From assembly GCA_964528055.1 (NCBI GenBank), contig CAZGQM010000005.1, positions 1-64,000 on the forward strand: DNA of 64,000 nucleotides, in the 5' to 3' direction. Source of the stretch: Geoanaerobacter sp964528055 (GTDB lineage Bacteria; Desulfobacterota; Desulfuromonadia; Geobacterales; DSM-12255). The first letter of the stretch is position 1. Each line of letters begins with the position of its first letter. The position numbers and the translations under genes are program-made. The notes under the pieces are model-generated. The model did not search any database, was not told the origin of the DNA, and saw only the letters and a program-made list of their open reading frames with translations. Below are positions 9,044-18,300 of the stretch, piece by piece.

Positions 9044-9652
9044 ATGATAAAGACGCTGCTCGACGGCAACAAGCGGTTTGTGACGGAAAGCTTCGAGAAG
9101 GAGAAGGAGCATTATACGGTCCTCGCCAAGGAGCAAAAGCCGACAGTCCTCTGGATCGGCTGTTCCGACTCAAGGGTCCCGGTAAACACCATTACCCAGA
9201 CCGGTGCAGGAGAGGTGTTTGTTCACAGAAATGTGGGGAACATAGTCGCAACCAACGACTGGAACCTCTCTGCAGTGCTCGAGTTTTCCATCAATCACTT
9301 GAGTATTCCGGATATTGTCGTCTGCGGCCACTACGGTTGCGGCGGGATAAATGCGCTTGAAGAAGATCTGATAGATGACAAGTACATTCCGGTCTGGCTG
9401 ATAAACGCATACAAGGCAAAGGAGCGGGTGGACGAAAAGCTCCTGGGGCTGCATATCGATATCGAGCCGGAGAAACGGATGCAGCTGATTGTCGAGGAGA
9501 ATGTCCGCCTGCAGCTGGAACATCTGCAGGAGTATCCCTTCATACGGAGGGCCATGCGTGAGCAGAAGGTGAATATCCACGGATGGGTGTATGACATGCA
9601 CACGGGCGAAATAAAGGTGATTCAGAAGAATGCCGTTGCTTGCAGGGACTGA
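9044..9652 (+). CDS. can: Beta-class carbonic anhydrase
   Basis: A 202-residue zinc enzyme that interconverts CO2 and bicarbonate in the cytoplasm. All expected active-site residues are present: zinc ligands C40, H96 and C99, and the Asp-Arg pair D42/R44 in the CSDSR motif. VFVHRNVGN and CGHYGCGG are family signatures. It has GGAGAG before the ATG and is followed within 12 bases by greB, so the two may be cotranscribed. In a bacterium that oxidises acetate to CO2, it would balance CO2 against the bicarbonate needed by carboxylases. Confidence 0.95.
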   Translation: MIKTLLDGNKRFVTESFEKEKEHYTVLAKEQKPTVLWIGCSDSRVPVNTITQTGAGEVFVHRNVGNIVATNDWNLSAVLEFSINHLSIPDIVVCGHYGCGGINALEEDLIDDKYIPVWLINAYKAKERVDEKLLGLHIDIEPEKRMQLIVEENVRLQLEHLQEYPFIRRAMREQKVNIHGWVYDMHTGEIKVIQKNAVACRD

Positions 9653-9663
9653 GGAGTTTAGTT

Positions 9664-10164
9664 GTGAAAGAGGATGTATCTGCAGGTCAGTCCAACTACA
9701 TTACACTCGATGGTGTCAAGCGTCTGCGGGACGAACTCGACTGGCTCTGGAAGGTTGAGCGCCCCATCGTGACACAGAGGGTTACCGATGCCGCTGCCGA
9801 GGGAGACCGCTCGGAAAATGCAGAGTACATCTATGGCAAGAAGCGGCTCCGCGAGATTGACCGACGCATCCGCTTTCTTACGCAGCGCCTGGAAGTGCTG
9901 AAGGTGGTCGAGAGCGTCCCCTCGGACCTGGAGAGGGTCTATTTCGGCGCCTGGGTTACGGTGGAGAATGAGGAGGGGGAAGAGTCCACCTACCGGATCG
10001 TAGGCCCTGACGAGTTCGACCCGGCCAAAAGCTTCATCAGCATGGATGCGCCGGTTGCCAAGGCCCTGATGGGGAAGAGGATCGGCGATGAGGTCACCGT
10101 GCGAAGGCCGGCAGGTGTGGCGCAACTGACCATTGTCGAAGTGGAATACCGGGCAACTGAATAG
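9664..10164 (+). CDS. greB: Transcription elongation factor GreB
   Basis: A 166-residue Gre factor that rescues backtracked RNA polymerase by stimulating cleavage of the nascent RNA. The N-terminal coiled coil (about 8-80) carries the acidic tip in EGDRSENAEY, and the C-terminal FKBP-like domain follows. The start is taken as the GTG at 9664, seven bases after GAGGAG. A TTG at 9640 in the same frame would overlap the carbonic anhydrase gene and has no ribosome-binding site. The length, and YGKKRLREID instead of the usual GreA residues, favour GreB over GreA. Confidence 0.9.
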   Translation: MKEDVSAGQSNYITLDGVKRLRDELDWLWKVERPIVTQRVTDAAAEGDRSENAEYIYGKKRLREIDRRIRFLTQRLEVLKVVESVPSDLERVYFGAWVTVENEEGEESTYRIVGPDEFDPAKSFISMDAPVAKALMGKRIGDEVTVRRPAGVAQLTIVEVEYRATE

Positions 10165-10176
10165 CGTGTATCCTGA

Positions 10177-10362
10177 ATTCGGCAGCTGCAAGGGTTCTCG
10201 GTCGCTCCGATTCTCCTTCAGCTGTGGCTCTACGGTTCATTGCGCTACAGCCGGAAACTCGCCCAAGGGCTTCAGACAATCCGGCTGCTTAACGCTACAT
10301 TGCGCATAGAGCACAACGCTTTGGAGAAAGTCACTCTCTTCGGACCCCTGCAGCTGCCGAAT
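10177..10362. mobile_element. MITE-like imperfect palindrome, about 186 bases
   Basis: The ends are perfect 14-base inverted copies of each other (10177-10190 and 10349-10362, starting ATTCGGCAGCTGCA), extending with a few mismatches to about 21 bases. Folding continues inward: TTCTCC, CTCTA and CAGCCGGA recur in order in the left half and, inverted, in the right half. The whole stretch can therefore form one long imperfect hairpin. It encodes nothing obvious. It sits between the convergent greB and MFS genes and could also stop transcription from both. The shape is that of a non-autonomous MITE-type or dispersed palindromic element. No target-site duplication was identified. Confidence 0.55.
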
Positions 10363-10368
10363 CACCTT

Positions 10369-11655
10369 TCATCTATTCCCTCCGGCCATCCGCTTGCTCT
10401 CCGGACACCGCCTCAGGAGCCACATACAGACCGGTCCCATGAGTGCCCCGGCGCCGGCGGTGGCAAATGCTACCCCCCACTCTCCACTCACGCCGGGCCA
10501 CGGCTCCCATCCCTTGAACAGATCCAACGCATAGCCGAAAACCGTCGGCGAGATCATCCCCATTGAATAGCCTACCAGCGACTGAAGACCCATTGCGGCC
10601 CCAAGATATGCCGGTGCCACCAGCTCGGTGAGTCCGGTGGAGAAGACCGGCGATTCGGCCACCACCAGGTAGCCGTAAATCAACCCGATAGCCAGCATCG
10701 CCAGGGGATGGGCATTTATCAGCCATCCGAAGGTAAGCGACAGAAGAGCGCTGGCGAACATGACGACGGTTATGGTGCGGGTGCGACCCCAGCGGTCGGA
10801 GATGGTTCCTGTTATGGCGGTGGAGAAGGTGCCTATTCCGACGATGCCGGCAGCTGCGGTGGCAGCCCATCCTGCGGCACTGGCCGTGGTAGAGCCGTGG
10901 GCTATGAGCGAGGCGGCGAAGAACGGGGCGACCCAGGTCCTCATGCCGTACATCTCCCACATATGCGAGCCGTAGCCGAGGATCATCAGGAATGCCGGGC
11001 GGTTTTTCACGACCTCTACCCGGAAGCCCCGGTTCTCATCGGTAAAGACCATCGGCCGGTAACCATCGAAAACCTTTCTGGCGATCAGTATCCCGCAAAA
11101 GACCCCTGCAGAGCAGACAACGAAGGCAACACGCCAGCCGGCAACAGATGTTACGGCTCCGGTGACTGCCAGCGACATGGATGCTCCCAGCACCAGGGAT
11201 CCGACGTAGATCCCTACCGCCTTCCCCCGTTCACGCGTTGAAAAACGTTCTGCCACCATCTTGAGACCCGGCATGTAGGTGCCACCCATGCCGATTCCGG
11301 TCAATGCTCTAAGGATCATTCCGGTAAGGTAGTCATTGGCGCAAAAGGCGAAAAGCAGGTTGGCGATACACGACCAGAGTGCGGCTATGAGGAATATGTA
11401 CCGGGTGTTTAGTTTGTCGGTAAGGGTACTGAGGATGACCCCAGAGAGGATGTACCCGAATTGATAGACCGAGAAGATGGAGCCGGCCATGGTGTTGTTC
11501 ATCCCCCACTCCAGCTTCAGAAGGGGGAGAACGGCCGAGTAGTTGATGAATACCAGCATGATGAAGACCTGTGCGGTGCAGAGCCTCAAAAGCCAGCGGC
11601 TGTCGGGGGAGATCTTGAAGAGGGTTATGTCGGACAAACGGACTAACGGGGGTAT
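10369..11655 (-). CDS. MFS transporter of unknown substrate
   Basis: A major facilitator superfamily permease of about 428 residues with roughly 12 membrane segments. The loop DKLNTRYIF after TM2 and RERGKAVG, and their counterpart DRWGRTRT in the second half, are the usual A-like MFS motifs. No substrate can be assigned. The start is odd: a strong AAGGAGGT (11668-11661) lies five bases before an in-frame ATA at 11655-11653, and there is no ATG, GTG or well-placed TTG. The next in-frame candidate is a TTG at 11637, 23 bases from that site. An open frame extends 73 codons upstream but looks non-coding. It is divergent from glpK, with about 245 bases between them, and no glpF is present. Confidence 0.85.
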   Translation of the reverse strand: MPPLVRLSDITLFKISPDSRWLLRLCTAQVFIMLVFINYSAVLPLLKLEWGMNNTMAGSIFSVYQFGYILSGVILSTLTDKLNTRYIFLIAALWSCIANLLFAFCANDYLTGMILRALTGIGMGGTYMPGLKMVAERFSTRERGKAVGIYVGSLVLGASMSLAVTGAVTSVAGWRVAFVVCSAGVFCGILIARKVFDGYRPMVFTDENRGFRVEVVKNRPAFLMILGYGSHMWEMYGMRTWVAPFFAASLIAHGSTTASAAGWAATAAAGIVGIGTFSTAITGTISDRWGRTRTITVVMFASALLSLTFGWLINAHPLAMLAIGLIYGYLVVAESPVFSTGLTELVAPAYLGAAMGLQSLVGYSMGMISPTVFGYALDLFKGWEPWPGVSGEWGVAFATAGAGALMGPVCMWLLRRCPESKRMAGGNR

Positions 11656-11901
11656 GTCGCACCTCCTTGGATGATTACTTAAGCTATCACTGTTTGTGCG
11701 GATGCGCAATTGGATGTACCATTTATTGGGACGCATAAAATGGTGCAAATGGAGATACGATATATGGAAGTGAAGGTTGGAAGTTCTCCGACTGCTTTTC
11801 CCTGTTTGCTCCGTAAGATGGCTAACCGGTATGGCGAACTCCAGAACCGTAAGCGGAGGATCTGAATCCCACATCGATCTGTATGCAGGAGGTCACGAAC
11901 T

Positions 11902-13392
11902 ATGAGCTTCATCCTTGCCCTTGATCAGGGAACTACCAGCTCCCGCGCGCTGGTGTTCGACCATGACGGTTTTGTCCGCGGCTTCGCCCAGAAGGAATTC
12001 AGTCAATTTTTCCCCCAGCCGGGCCTCGTGGAGCACGACCCTGAGGAGATCTGGGCATCCCAGCTCGGCGTGGCAGTGGAGGCCATTGCCAGGGCCGGAG
12101 TGACAGCCGCCGACATCGCGGCCATCGGCATTACCAACCAGCGGGAAACTACCATCGTCTGGGACCGGCAGACCGGGAAGCCTATTCATAATGCCATCGT
12201 CTGGCAGGACCGCCGCACAGCCGGGGAGTGCGACCGCCTGAAAGCTGAGGGGGTTGAGCCTCTCTTTCGCGAACGTACCGGGCTTGTGCTGGATGCCTAT
12301 TTCTCCGGCACCAAGCTCGCCTGGATTCTCGACCATGTACCCGGTGCGAGGGCCCGTGCAGAGGCCGGTGACCTTGCATTCGGTACGGTGGACTCCTGGC
12401 TCGTCTGGAACCTGACAGCCGGGGAACGGCATCTGACCGACCCCAGTAACGCCTCCCGCACGCTGATGTTCAACATCCATGACGGGAAGTGGGACAAGGA
12501 ACTGCTGGAGATCCTCCGGATTCCGCCGGCTCTCCTGCCCGAGGTAGTCGCCTCCAGCGGGCTCTTTGGCGAGACCGCGGCCCGCTTTCTTGCCTCGCGC
12601 GTTCCGATTTCGGGGATCGCCGGCGATCAGCAGGCTGCGCTGTTCGGCCAGCTCTGTGACCGGCCGGGGATGGTGAAGAACACCTACGGCACCGGTTGTT
12701 TCATGCTCATGCATACCGGAGACAGGCCGGTCGCATCGAAGCGGAACCTCCTTACTACCGTGGCGTGCCGGATCGATGGCCGGACCGAGTATGCCCTCGA
12801 AGGAAGCGTGTTCGTGGCAGGCGCTGCGGTGCAGTGGCTGCGGGACGGCCTCGGCATCATCCGCTCATCCGGTGAGGTCGAGGCGCTGGCCGCCACGGTC
12901 CCGGACAACGGTGGCGTCTTTCTTGTCCCCGCCTTTGCCGGACTGGGAGCTCCCCACTGGGACCCCTACGCTCGCGGCGCCCTGTTTGGCCTGACCCGCG
13001 GCTCCACTGCCGCTCATATCGCCAGGGCCACACTGGAGAGCATCGCCTTTCAGACCGCCGACCTCCTGGAGGCCATGGAGAGGGACTCTGCCACCCCTCT
13101 TGCCGAGTTGCGGGTGGACGGCGGCGCCACCTCCAACGACCTGCTCATGCAGTTTCAGGCGGATCTTCTCGGCGTCCCGGTCGTGCGGCCGAGGGTACGT
13201 GAGACAACGGCGTTGGGAGCTGCCTATCTGGCAGGTCTGGCAGTCGGTTATTGGCCCGACCGGGCCGAGATCGGACGGCTCTGGAAGGCGGAGCGTACCT
13301 TTACCCCTGCCATGGAGCGGGGGAAGGCGGCTGAGCTGCGCAGTTGCTGGAGCAGGGGGCTAGAGCGGACCAAGGGGTGGGAACAGGCATGA
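11902..13392 (+). CDS. glpK: Glycerol kinase
   Basis: A 496-residue FGGY-family kinase that phosphorylates glycerol to glycerol-3-phosphate using ATP. The N-terminal phosphate-binding motif DQGTTSSR (8-15), the substrate region GITNQRETT and the C-terminal VDGGAT segment are all present. The length matches the family (about 500). The ATG has GGAGGT eight bases upstream. There is no glpF or glpD alongside. The divergent MFS gene might be functionally linked but nothing in the sequence shows it. A 7-base inverted repeat (11718-11724 and 11738-11744) lies in the shared upstream region and could be an operator. Confidence 0.93.
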   Translation: MSFILALDQGTTSSRALVFDHDGFVRGFAQKEFSQFFPQPGLVEHDPEEIWASQLGVAVEAIARAGVTAADIAAIGITNQRETTIVWDRQTGKPIHNAIVWQDRRTAGECDRLKAEGVEPLFRERTGLVLDAYFSGTKLAWILDHVPGARARAEAGDLAFGTVDSWLVWNLTAGERHLTDPSNASRTLMFNIHDGKWDKELLEILRIPPALLPEVVASSGLFGETAARFLASRVPISGIAGDQQAALFGQLCDRPGMVKNTYGTGCFMLMHTGDRPVASKRNLLTTVACRIDGRTEYALEGSVFVAGAAVQWLRDGLGIIRSSGEVEALAATVPDNGGVFLVPAFAGLGAPHWDPYARGALFGLTRGSTAAHIARATLESIAFQTADLLEAMERDSATPLAELRVDGGATSNDLLMQFQADLLGVPVVRPRVRETTALGAAYLAGLAVGYWPDRAEIGRLWKAERTFTPAMERGKAAELRSCWSRGLERTKGWEQA

Positions 13393-13441
13393 GGCGAGAA
13401 GATCTGCTAAAGGGACAGAAAGCGTGGGAAGGTAGGATCCC

Positions 13442-14827
13442 TTACCCCACCTCTGCATACTCCCTAACGCGGAAGGAGACTCCGAGTGATTCTGCCAGTT
13501 TTCGGACTGCATCGATTTCTATCCCTGGTACGGTGACGGCAGTGGCGACTACCTCTGGTATGTAGCGCGGAGCTTCGCGGAGAAATTCACAGATCCCCCT
13601 GAATCCGGCCTCGTTAAATGGGGTGTTGCAGAGGCTGGAGTAAGTGGAGGCATCTGCGGCATTGAGGCTCACCGAAACTGTATCTACAAGTCCGGCAAGC
13701 TCCGGCAAAATATTTCTCCCGTGGAAAAGGTTGGCCTGGCCGTCGGTGTTTATCCGTATCCTGACCCCCATCTTTTTCAGCTCTGAAGCCACTTTCTTTA
13801 CCATGTCGAGACGGATGAGAGATTCGCCGTAGCCGCAGAATACGACCTCCGCGTAAGGGGAGGGGTCGCCGATGGCTGACAGCACTTCGCTGCTGGTCGG
13901 CTCTCTGTCCAGTTTGAGCAGATGCCCCTTGACGATGAAATCATCGAACTTGGGGCAGAAGGTGCAACGGTTGGAGCAGCGGTTGGTTATGTTGAGATAG
14001 AGCGAATTTCTGATGGTGTAGGCGATCTTCGCCTGTTGGATCGGATCACCGATCCGGAAGAGGTTGCGTGTGTTTAACGTGGTGACCCGTCCCACATCCT
14101 CCAGAGAGAGACCTTTCAGCTCTGCCACCGTTTTGGCGGTGAGGCGGACGTAGGCAGGCTCGTTTCGCTTGCCGCGGTGCGGTACCGGCGTTAGGTAGGG
14201 CGCGTCGGTCTCCAGCAGCAGGTGCTCGATTCTGACCCCTTGCACCACCTTGCGCAACGATTCGTTGGATGAGTAGGTTATTGTGCCGGGGATGGATATG
14301 TACAACCCCATATCCAGACACTCCTTTGCCATGGCAAGGTCACCGGAGAAGCAGTGCAGTACCCCGCCTGTCTCGGATGCCTCCTCCTCACGGAGGATTG
14401 TCATGACACGTTCATGTGCATCGCGGTCATGGACTATGATCGGCAGTTCCAACTCACGTGCGAGGCGGATGAAGCGGCGAAAGACCTCTTCCTGTTCCTG
14501 GCGTGGCGAGCGGTCTCGGTAAAAGTCGAGGCCGATCTCGCCTATGGCCACTACCTTGGGATTGTCTGCTGCCAGCTCGCGGATTACGTCGTAGCATCTT
14601 TCGGTAACCCGCCCGGCATCGTGGGGGTGGATGCCGACTGCAGCGTAGAGATTGGGGTAACGGGATGCCAGTTCGCAGGCGGCGCGGCTCGACTCGATGT
14701 CGGCTCCAACGACGAGTATCTCCGCTATTCCGGCGTCACCGGCGCGCTGAAGCATATCGACAAAGTCTGCTGCGAACTCTCGACCGTAGATGTGTGCGTG
14801 GCTGTCTATGAAAGTTATATGGTTCAT
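13442..14827 (-). CDS. TatD-family metal hydrolase fused to a radical SAM domain
   Basis: One 461-residue chain with two enzymes. Residues 1-260 form a TatD-type metallo-dependent hydrolase: HAH (10-12), VHDRDAH, LHCFSGD and ETDAPYLTP are its metal-site motifs. From about 270 there is a radical SAM domain whose CX3CX2C motif NRCSNRCTFCPK binds the [4Fe-4S] cluster near 285-292, followed by GYGES for SAM. TatD-associated radical SAM proteins are a recognised family, usually encoded as separate neighbouring genes. Here they are joined without a break. The TatD part is probably a DNase or exonuclease; the radical reaction is unknown. The start is the ATG at 14827 rather than a TTG eight codons earlier. 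It converges with glpK. Confidence 0.88.
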   Translation of the reverse strand: MNHITFIDSHAHIYGREFAADFVDMLQRAGDAGIAEILVVGADIESSRAACELASRYPNLYAAVGIHPHDAGRVTERCYDVIRELAADNPKVVAIGEIGLDFYRDRSPRQEQEEVFRRFIRLARELELPIIVHDRDAHERVMTILREEEASETGGVLHCFSGDLAMAKECLDMGLYISIPGTITYSSNESLRKVVQGVRIEHLLLETDAPYLTPVPHRGKRNEPAYVRLTAKTVAELKGLSLEDVGRVTTLNTRNLFRIGDPIQQAKIAYTIRNSLYLNITNRCSNRCTFCPKFDDFIVKGHLLKLDREPTSSEVLSAIGDPSPYAEVVFCGYGESLIRLDMVKKVASELKKMGVRIRINTDGQANLFHGRNILPELAGLVDTVSVSLNAADASTYSSLCNTPFNEAGFRGICEFLREAPRYIPEVVATAVTVPGIEIDAVRKLAESLGVSFRVREYAEVG

Positions 14828-14862
14828 TTTTAATCCGATTAAAAGGTCCAAGGAGGGAACGG

Positions 14863-15246
14863 CTACCTGGATAGCAGAATCTGGAGGTGCTCGGGCAAGA
14901 ACGGCTTGTTGATCGCGCCCTGGAATCCGTAGGCAGCGGGTTCATCCATTACCGGGTCGAAGGGGTTGCCGCAGGAGACATAGGCAGTAACGTAAGGGTC
15001 TATCTCCTTCAGCCGTTGTAAAGCCTCCAGCCCACCCATGGCACCTGGGACGTTGAGGTCCAGAATGACGGCATGATAAGGTCGGCCTTCAGTCATGGCT
15101 TGCCGGTAAAGGCTTACGGCTTCTAAACCTGTTTCGGCGAATTCCGTCAAAATACCAAGCCGCTTGAGCATTATAGCTGCTATGAAACGTACATCCTCGT
15201 CGTCGTCCATTACCAGTATGGTCTGCATTTGAGAGGTGTCGTTCAT
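14863..15246 (-). CDS. Single-domain response regulator
   Basis: A 127-residue stand-alone receiver. The acidic pocket is MDDDED (13-18), the phospho-acceptor is D63 in ILDLNVPG and the conserved Lys is in NKPF near 115. There is no output domain. The switch position reads SCG where Thr or Ser is expected, so Ser is retained. It lies 35 bases upstream of the TatD-radical SAM gene in the same direction, and could be cotranscribed with it. No kinase is adjacent, so its partner is unknown. Receivers of this type often pass phosphate on to hybrid kinases or act by protein contact. Confidence 0.88.
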   Translation of the reverse strand: MNDTSQMQTILVMDDDEDVRFIAAIMLKRLGILTEFAETGLEAVSLYRQAMTEGRPYHAVILDLNVPGAMGGLEALQRLKEIDPYVTAYVSCGNPFDPVMDEPAAYGFQGAINKPFLPEHLQILLSR

Positions 15247-15294
15247 GCTTGTTTGTCCCTGCTGGCCGACCTGTCAAGGTACGGCAGTATGGAA

Positions 15295-15323
15295 TTGACT
15301 CTGTAACATCTTCGTGGCATAAT
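15295..15323 (+). promoter_or_regulatory. Sigma-70-type promoter for dnaE
   Basis: TTGACT at 15295-15300 and CATAAT at 15318-15323 are separated by exactly 17 bases, 75 bases before the dnaE ATG. The match is good at both boxes. Confidence 0.6.
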
Positions 15324-15397
15324 TTGCCGCAATTTTAGCTAAACTAAAAAGGGAGTGGCAGTTCGTTGCTCCCTTAACTTATATCCGATAGGTTGCC

Positions 15398-18300
15398 ATG
15401 CATCAAGCGGAATTCGTTCATCTTCATCTGCATACCCAGTATTCATTGCTTGACGGTGCCATTCGCCTTGGCGACCTTCTGGGCAAGGTGAAGGGGTTCG
15501 GCATGCCTGCGGTGGCCATGACCGACCATGGCAGTATGTTCGGCGCCATCGAGTTTTACCAGAAATGTCTCGACAAGGGGATCAAGCCACTCATCGGTTC
15601 CGAGGTGTACGTTGCACCAGGATCACGCTTTACCAAGGAGCATGGCAGCGGTTCCGGCGAGCACTCAAGTTACCACCTGATACTGCTCTGCGAAAACCTG
15701 AAGGGATATAAAAACCTTTCCCGCCTCGTATCTGCCGGGTACAAGGAGGGATTCTACTACAAGCCCCGGATCGACAAGGAACTGCTGACGGAATACAGCG
15801 AAGGGCTGATCGCTCTCTCTGCATGCCTGAAAGGTGAAGTGGCCTCACTCTGCACCCGTGGCCGCATCGAGGATGCAGTGACGACCGCTCGCTGGTACAG
15901 CGAGCTATTCCCTGAACGCTATTATATCGAACTCCAGGAGAACACCCTCCCTGAGCAGGATATTGCCAACAAGAGACTTCAGGAGGTCGCGCGGGAGCTC
16001 TCGCTGCCGCTGGTGGCCACCAATGATTGCCACTACCTCAACCGGGAGGATGCCCGCGCCCATGAGGTGCTTCTCTGCATCCAGACCGGCAAGACCATGA
16101 ACGACGAAAACCGGATGCGTTTTTCGGCAGACGAATTCTACGTCAAGTCACCGGAAGAGATGGCCAATGCCTTCCATTATGCGCCAGAAGCGGTATCGAA
16201 CACCGTACGTATCGCTGAACGCTGCCATCTTGAGCTGGATTTCAACACCTACCACTTTCCGAAATATGAGCTGCCCGAGGGAAAGAGCCTTGACCAGGAG
16301 CTTGAAGAGGAGGCTGAAAAGGGGCTTGAGTCTCGCCTGGCAACTATCCGTACAAAAAATCCTGATTTCAGTGAAGCAGATTCGCTGGCCTATCATGAGC
16401 GGTTGAAGATAGAGATCGACTGCATCAAGCAGATGGGTTTCCCCGGCTACTTCCTCATTGTTGCGGATTTCATAAACTGGGCCAAGAATCAGGGGATACC
16501 GGTCGGCCCAGGCAGGGGATCTGCAGCCGGTTCGCTGGTTGCCTACTCCATCAGGATCACGGATATCGATCCGATCCCCTACAATCTCCTCTTCGAACGC
16601 TTCCTCAATCCGGAGCGGGTCTCCATGCCAGATATCGACGTGGACTTCTGTACGGACAGGCGTGAGGAGGTGATCAACTATGTCACCGAGAAGTACGGCA
16701 GAGACAAGGTCTGCCAGATCATCACCTTCGGTACCATGGCGGCCCGTGGCGTAATACGCGATGTGGGTCGTGCGATGGACCTCCCGTACGGAGACGTGGA
16801 CAGGATCGCCAAACTGGTGCCGGAGGTACTTAACATAACTCTGGAGGAGGCGCTCAAGCAGGAGCCGAAGATTAACGAGCTTGCCGTGGCTGATCCGAGG
16901 GTCAGGGGTCTACTCGACGTTGCCCTCCGTCTGGAAGGGCTTGCACGCCACGCATCGACCCATGCTGCCGGCGTGGTGGTTGCTCCGGACTTCCTGGAAG
17001 AGTTCTGTCCGGTCTACAAGGACCAGAAGACAGGGGTCATCAATACCCAGTATTCGATGAAGTATGTGGAAAAGATTGGCCTGGTGAAGTTCGATTTCCT
17101 GGGGCTCAAGAACCTTACGGTAATAGACAACGCTGTCAAGCTCATCCGCCAGGGGAGAGACCCGAAGTTCGATATTTCGCTTCTGCGCGACGATGATCGG
17201 GAGAGCTACGAACTTATCTCTGCAGGGAATACCACCGGTATCTTCCAGCTAGAGTCGAGCGGCATGAAGGAGATGCTGGTCAAGCTGAAACCATCCTGCT
17301 TTGAAGATGTCATTGCTGCTTGCGCTCTCTACCGTCCGGGCCCACTCGGTTCCGGCATGGTTGATGATTTCATCGAGCGCAAGCATGGCCGGAAAAAGGT
17401 GACCTTTGATCTCCCACAACTGGAGCCGATCCTGAAGGACACCTATGGCGTCATCGTCTATCAGGAACAGGTCATGCAAATCTCACGGACTCTGGCCGGC
17501 TACTCTCTCGGCCAGGCAGACCTGCTTCGCCGCGCAATGGGCAAGAAAGACCCTGCAGTCATGGCCAAGGAGAAGGTGCCCTTCCTCGATGGTGCAAAGA
17601 AGCTGGGGATAGACACTAAAAAAGCAGAGGCGATCTTCGACCTGATGGCCAAGTTTGCCGAATACGGGTTCAACAAGTCACATTCTGCTGCGTACGCCCT
17701 GATTGCCTATCAGACGGCCTTTCTCAAGGCCCATTACCCGGTTGAGTTCATGGCAGCGCTTCTCACCGAGGATCGTGAGAAGACGGACAAGATCATCAAG
17801 AATATCGGCGATTGTCGAGATATGGGTCTTGAAGTCCTACCACCCGACATCAATTCGTCGGACCTCTCCTTCCGGGTATCAGGGAGTTCGATCCGCTTTG
17901 GCCTCGGTGCGATCAAGAACGTCGGCCAGGGAGCCATTGAATCCATTATTGATGGACGGAGCAGTGGTCTGTTCCGGGATATTTTCGATTTCTGCGAGCG
18001 AGTCGATCTGCGCAAGGTCAACAAGCGTGTCATGGAGGCTCTGATCAAAAGCGGCGCCTTTGACTCGACCGGCACCAATAGAGCCTCACTGATGGCAATA
18101 CTTGAAGATGCAGTCATCCTTGGACAGAAGATCCAGGATGAACGCGAGAGTTCCCAGGTTTCGCTATTCGGCACTGCCGAGATAGCAAAGAGCAACGGAA
18201 ATGGCCGTGACAAGCTTCCTGACCTTCCCGAATGGGACGACAAACTGAAGCTCGGTTTTGAGAAGGAGTCCCTGGGCTTCTTCATTACCGGCCATCCGCT

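Noticed and set aside
10708..11241. 177-residue plus-strand ORF opposite the MFS gene
   Set aside because: Gly/Ser/Arg-rich shadow of the transporter's hydrophobic codons.
11333..11662. 109-residue minus-strand ORF starting with a GTG at the MFS ribosome-binding site
   Set aside because: Its GTG overlaps the ribosome-binding site and its product is a frame-shifted copy of the MFS gene without membrane segments.
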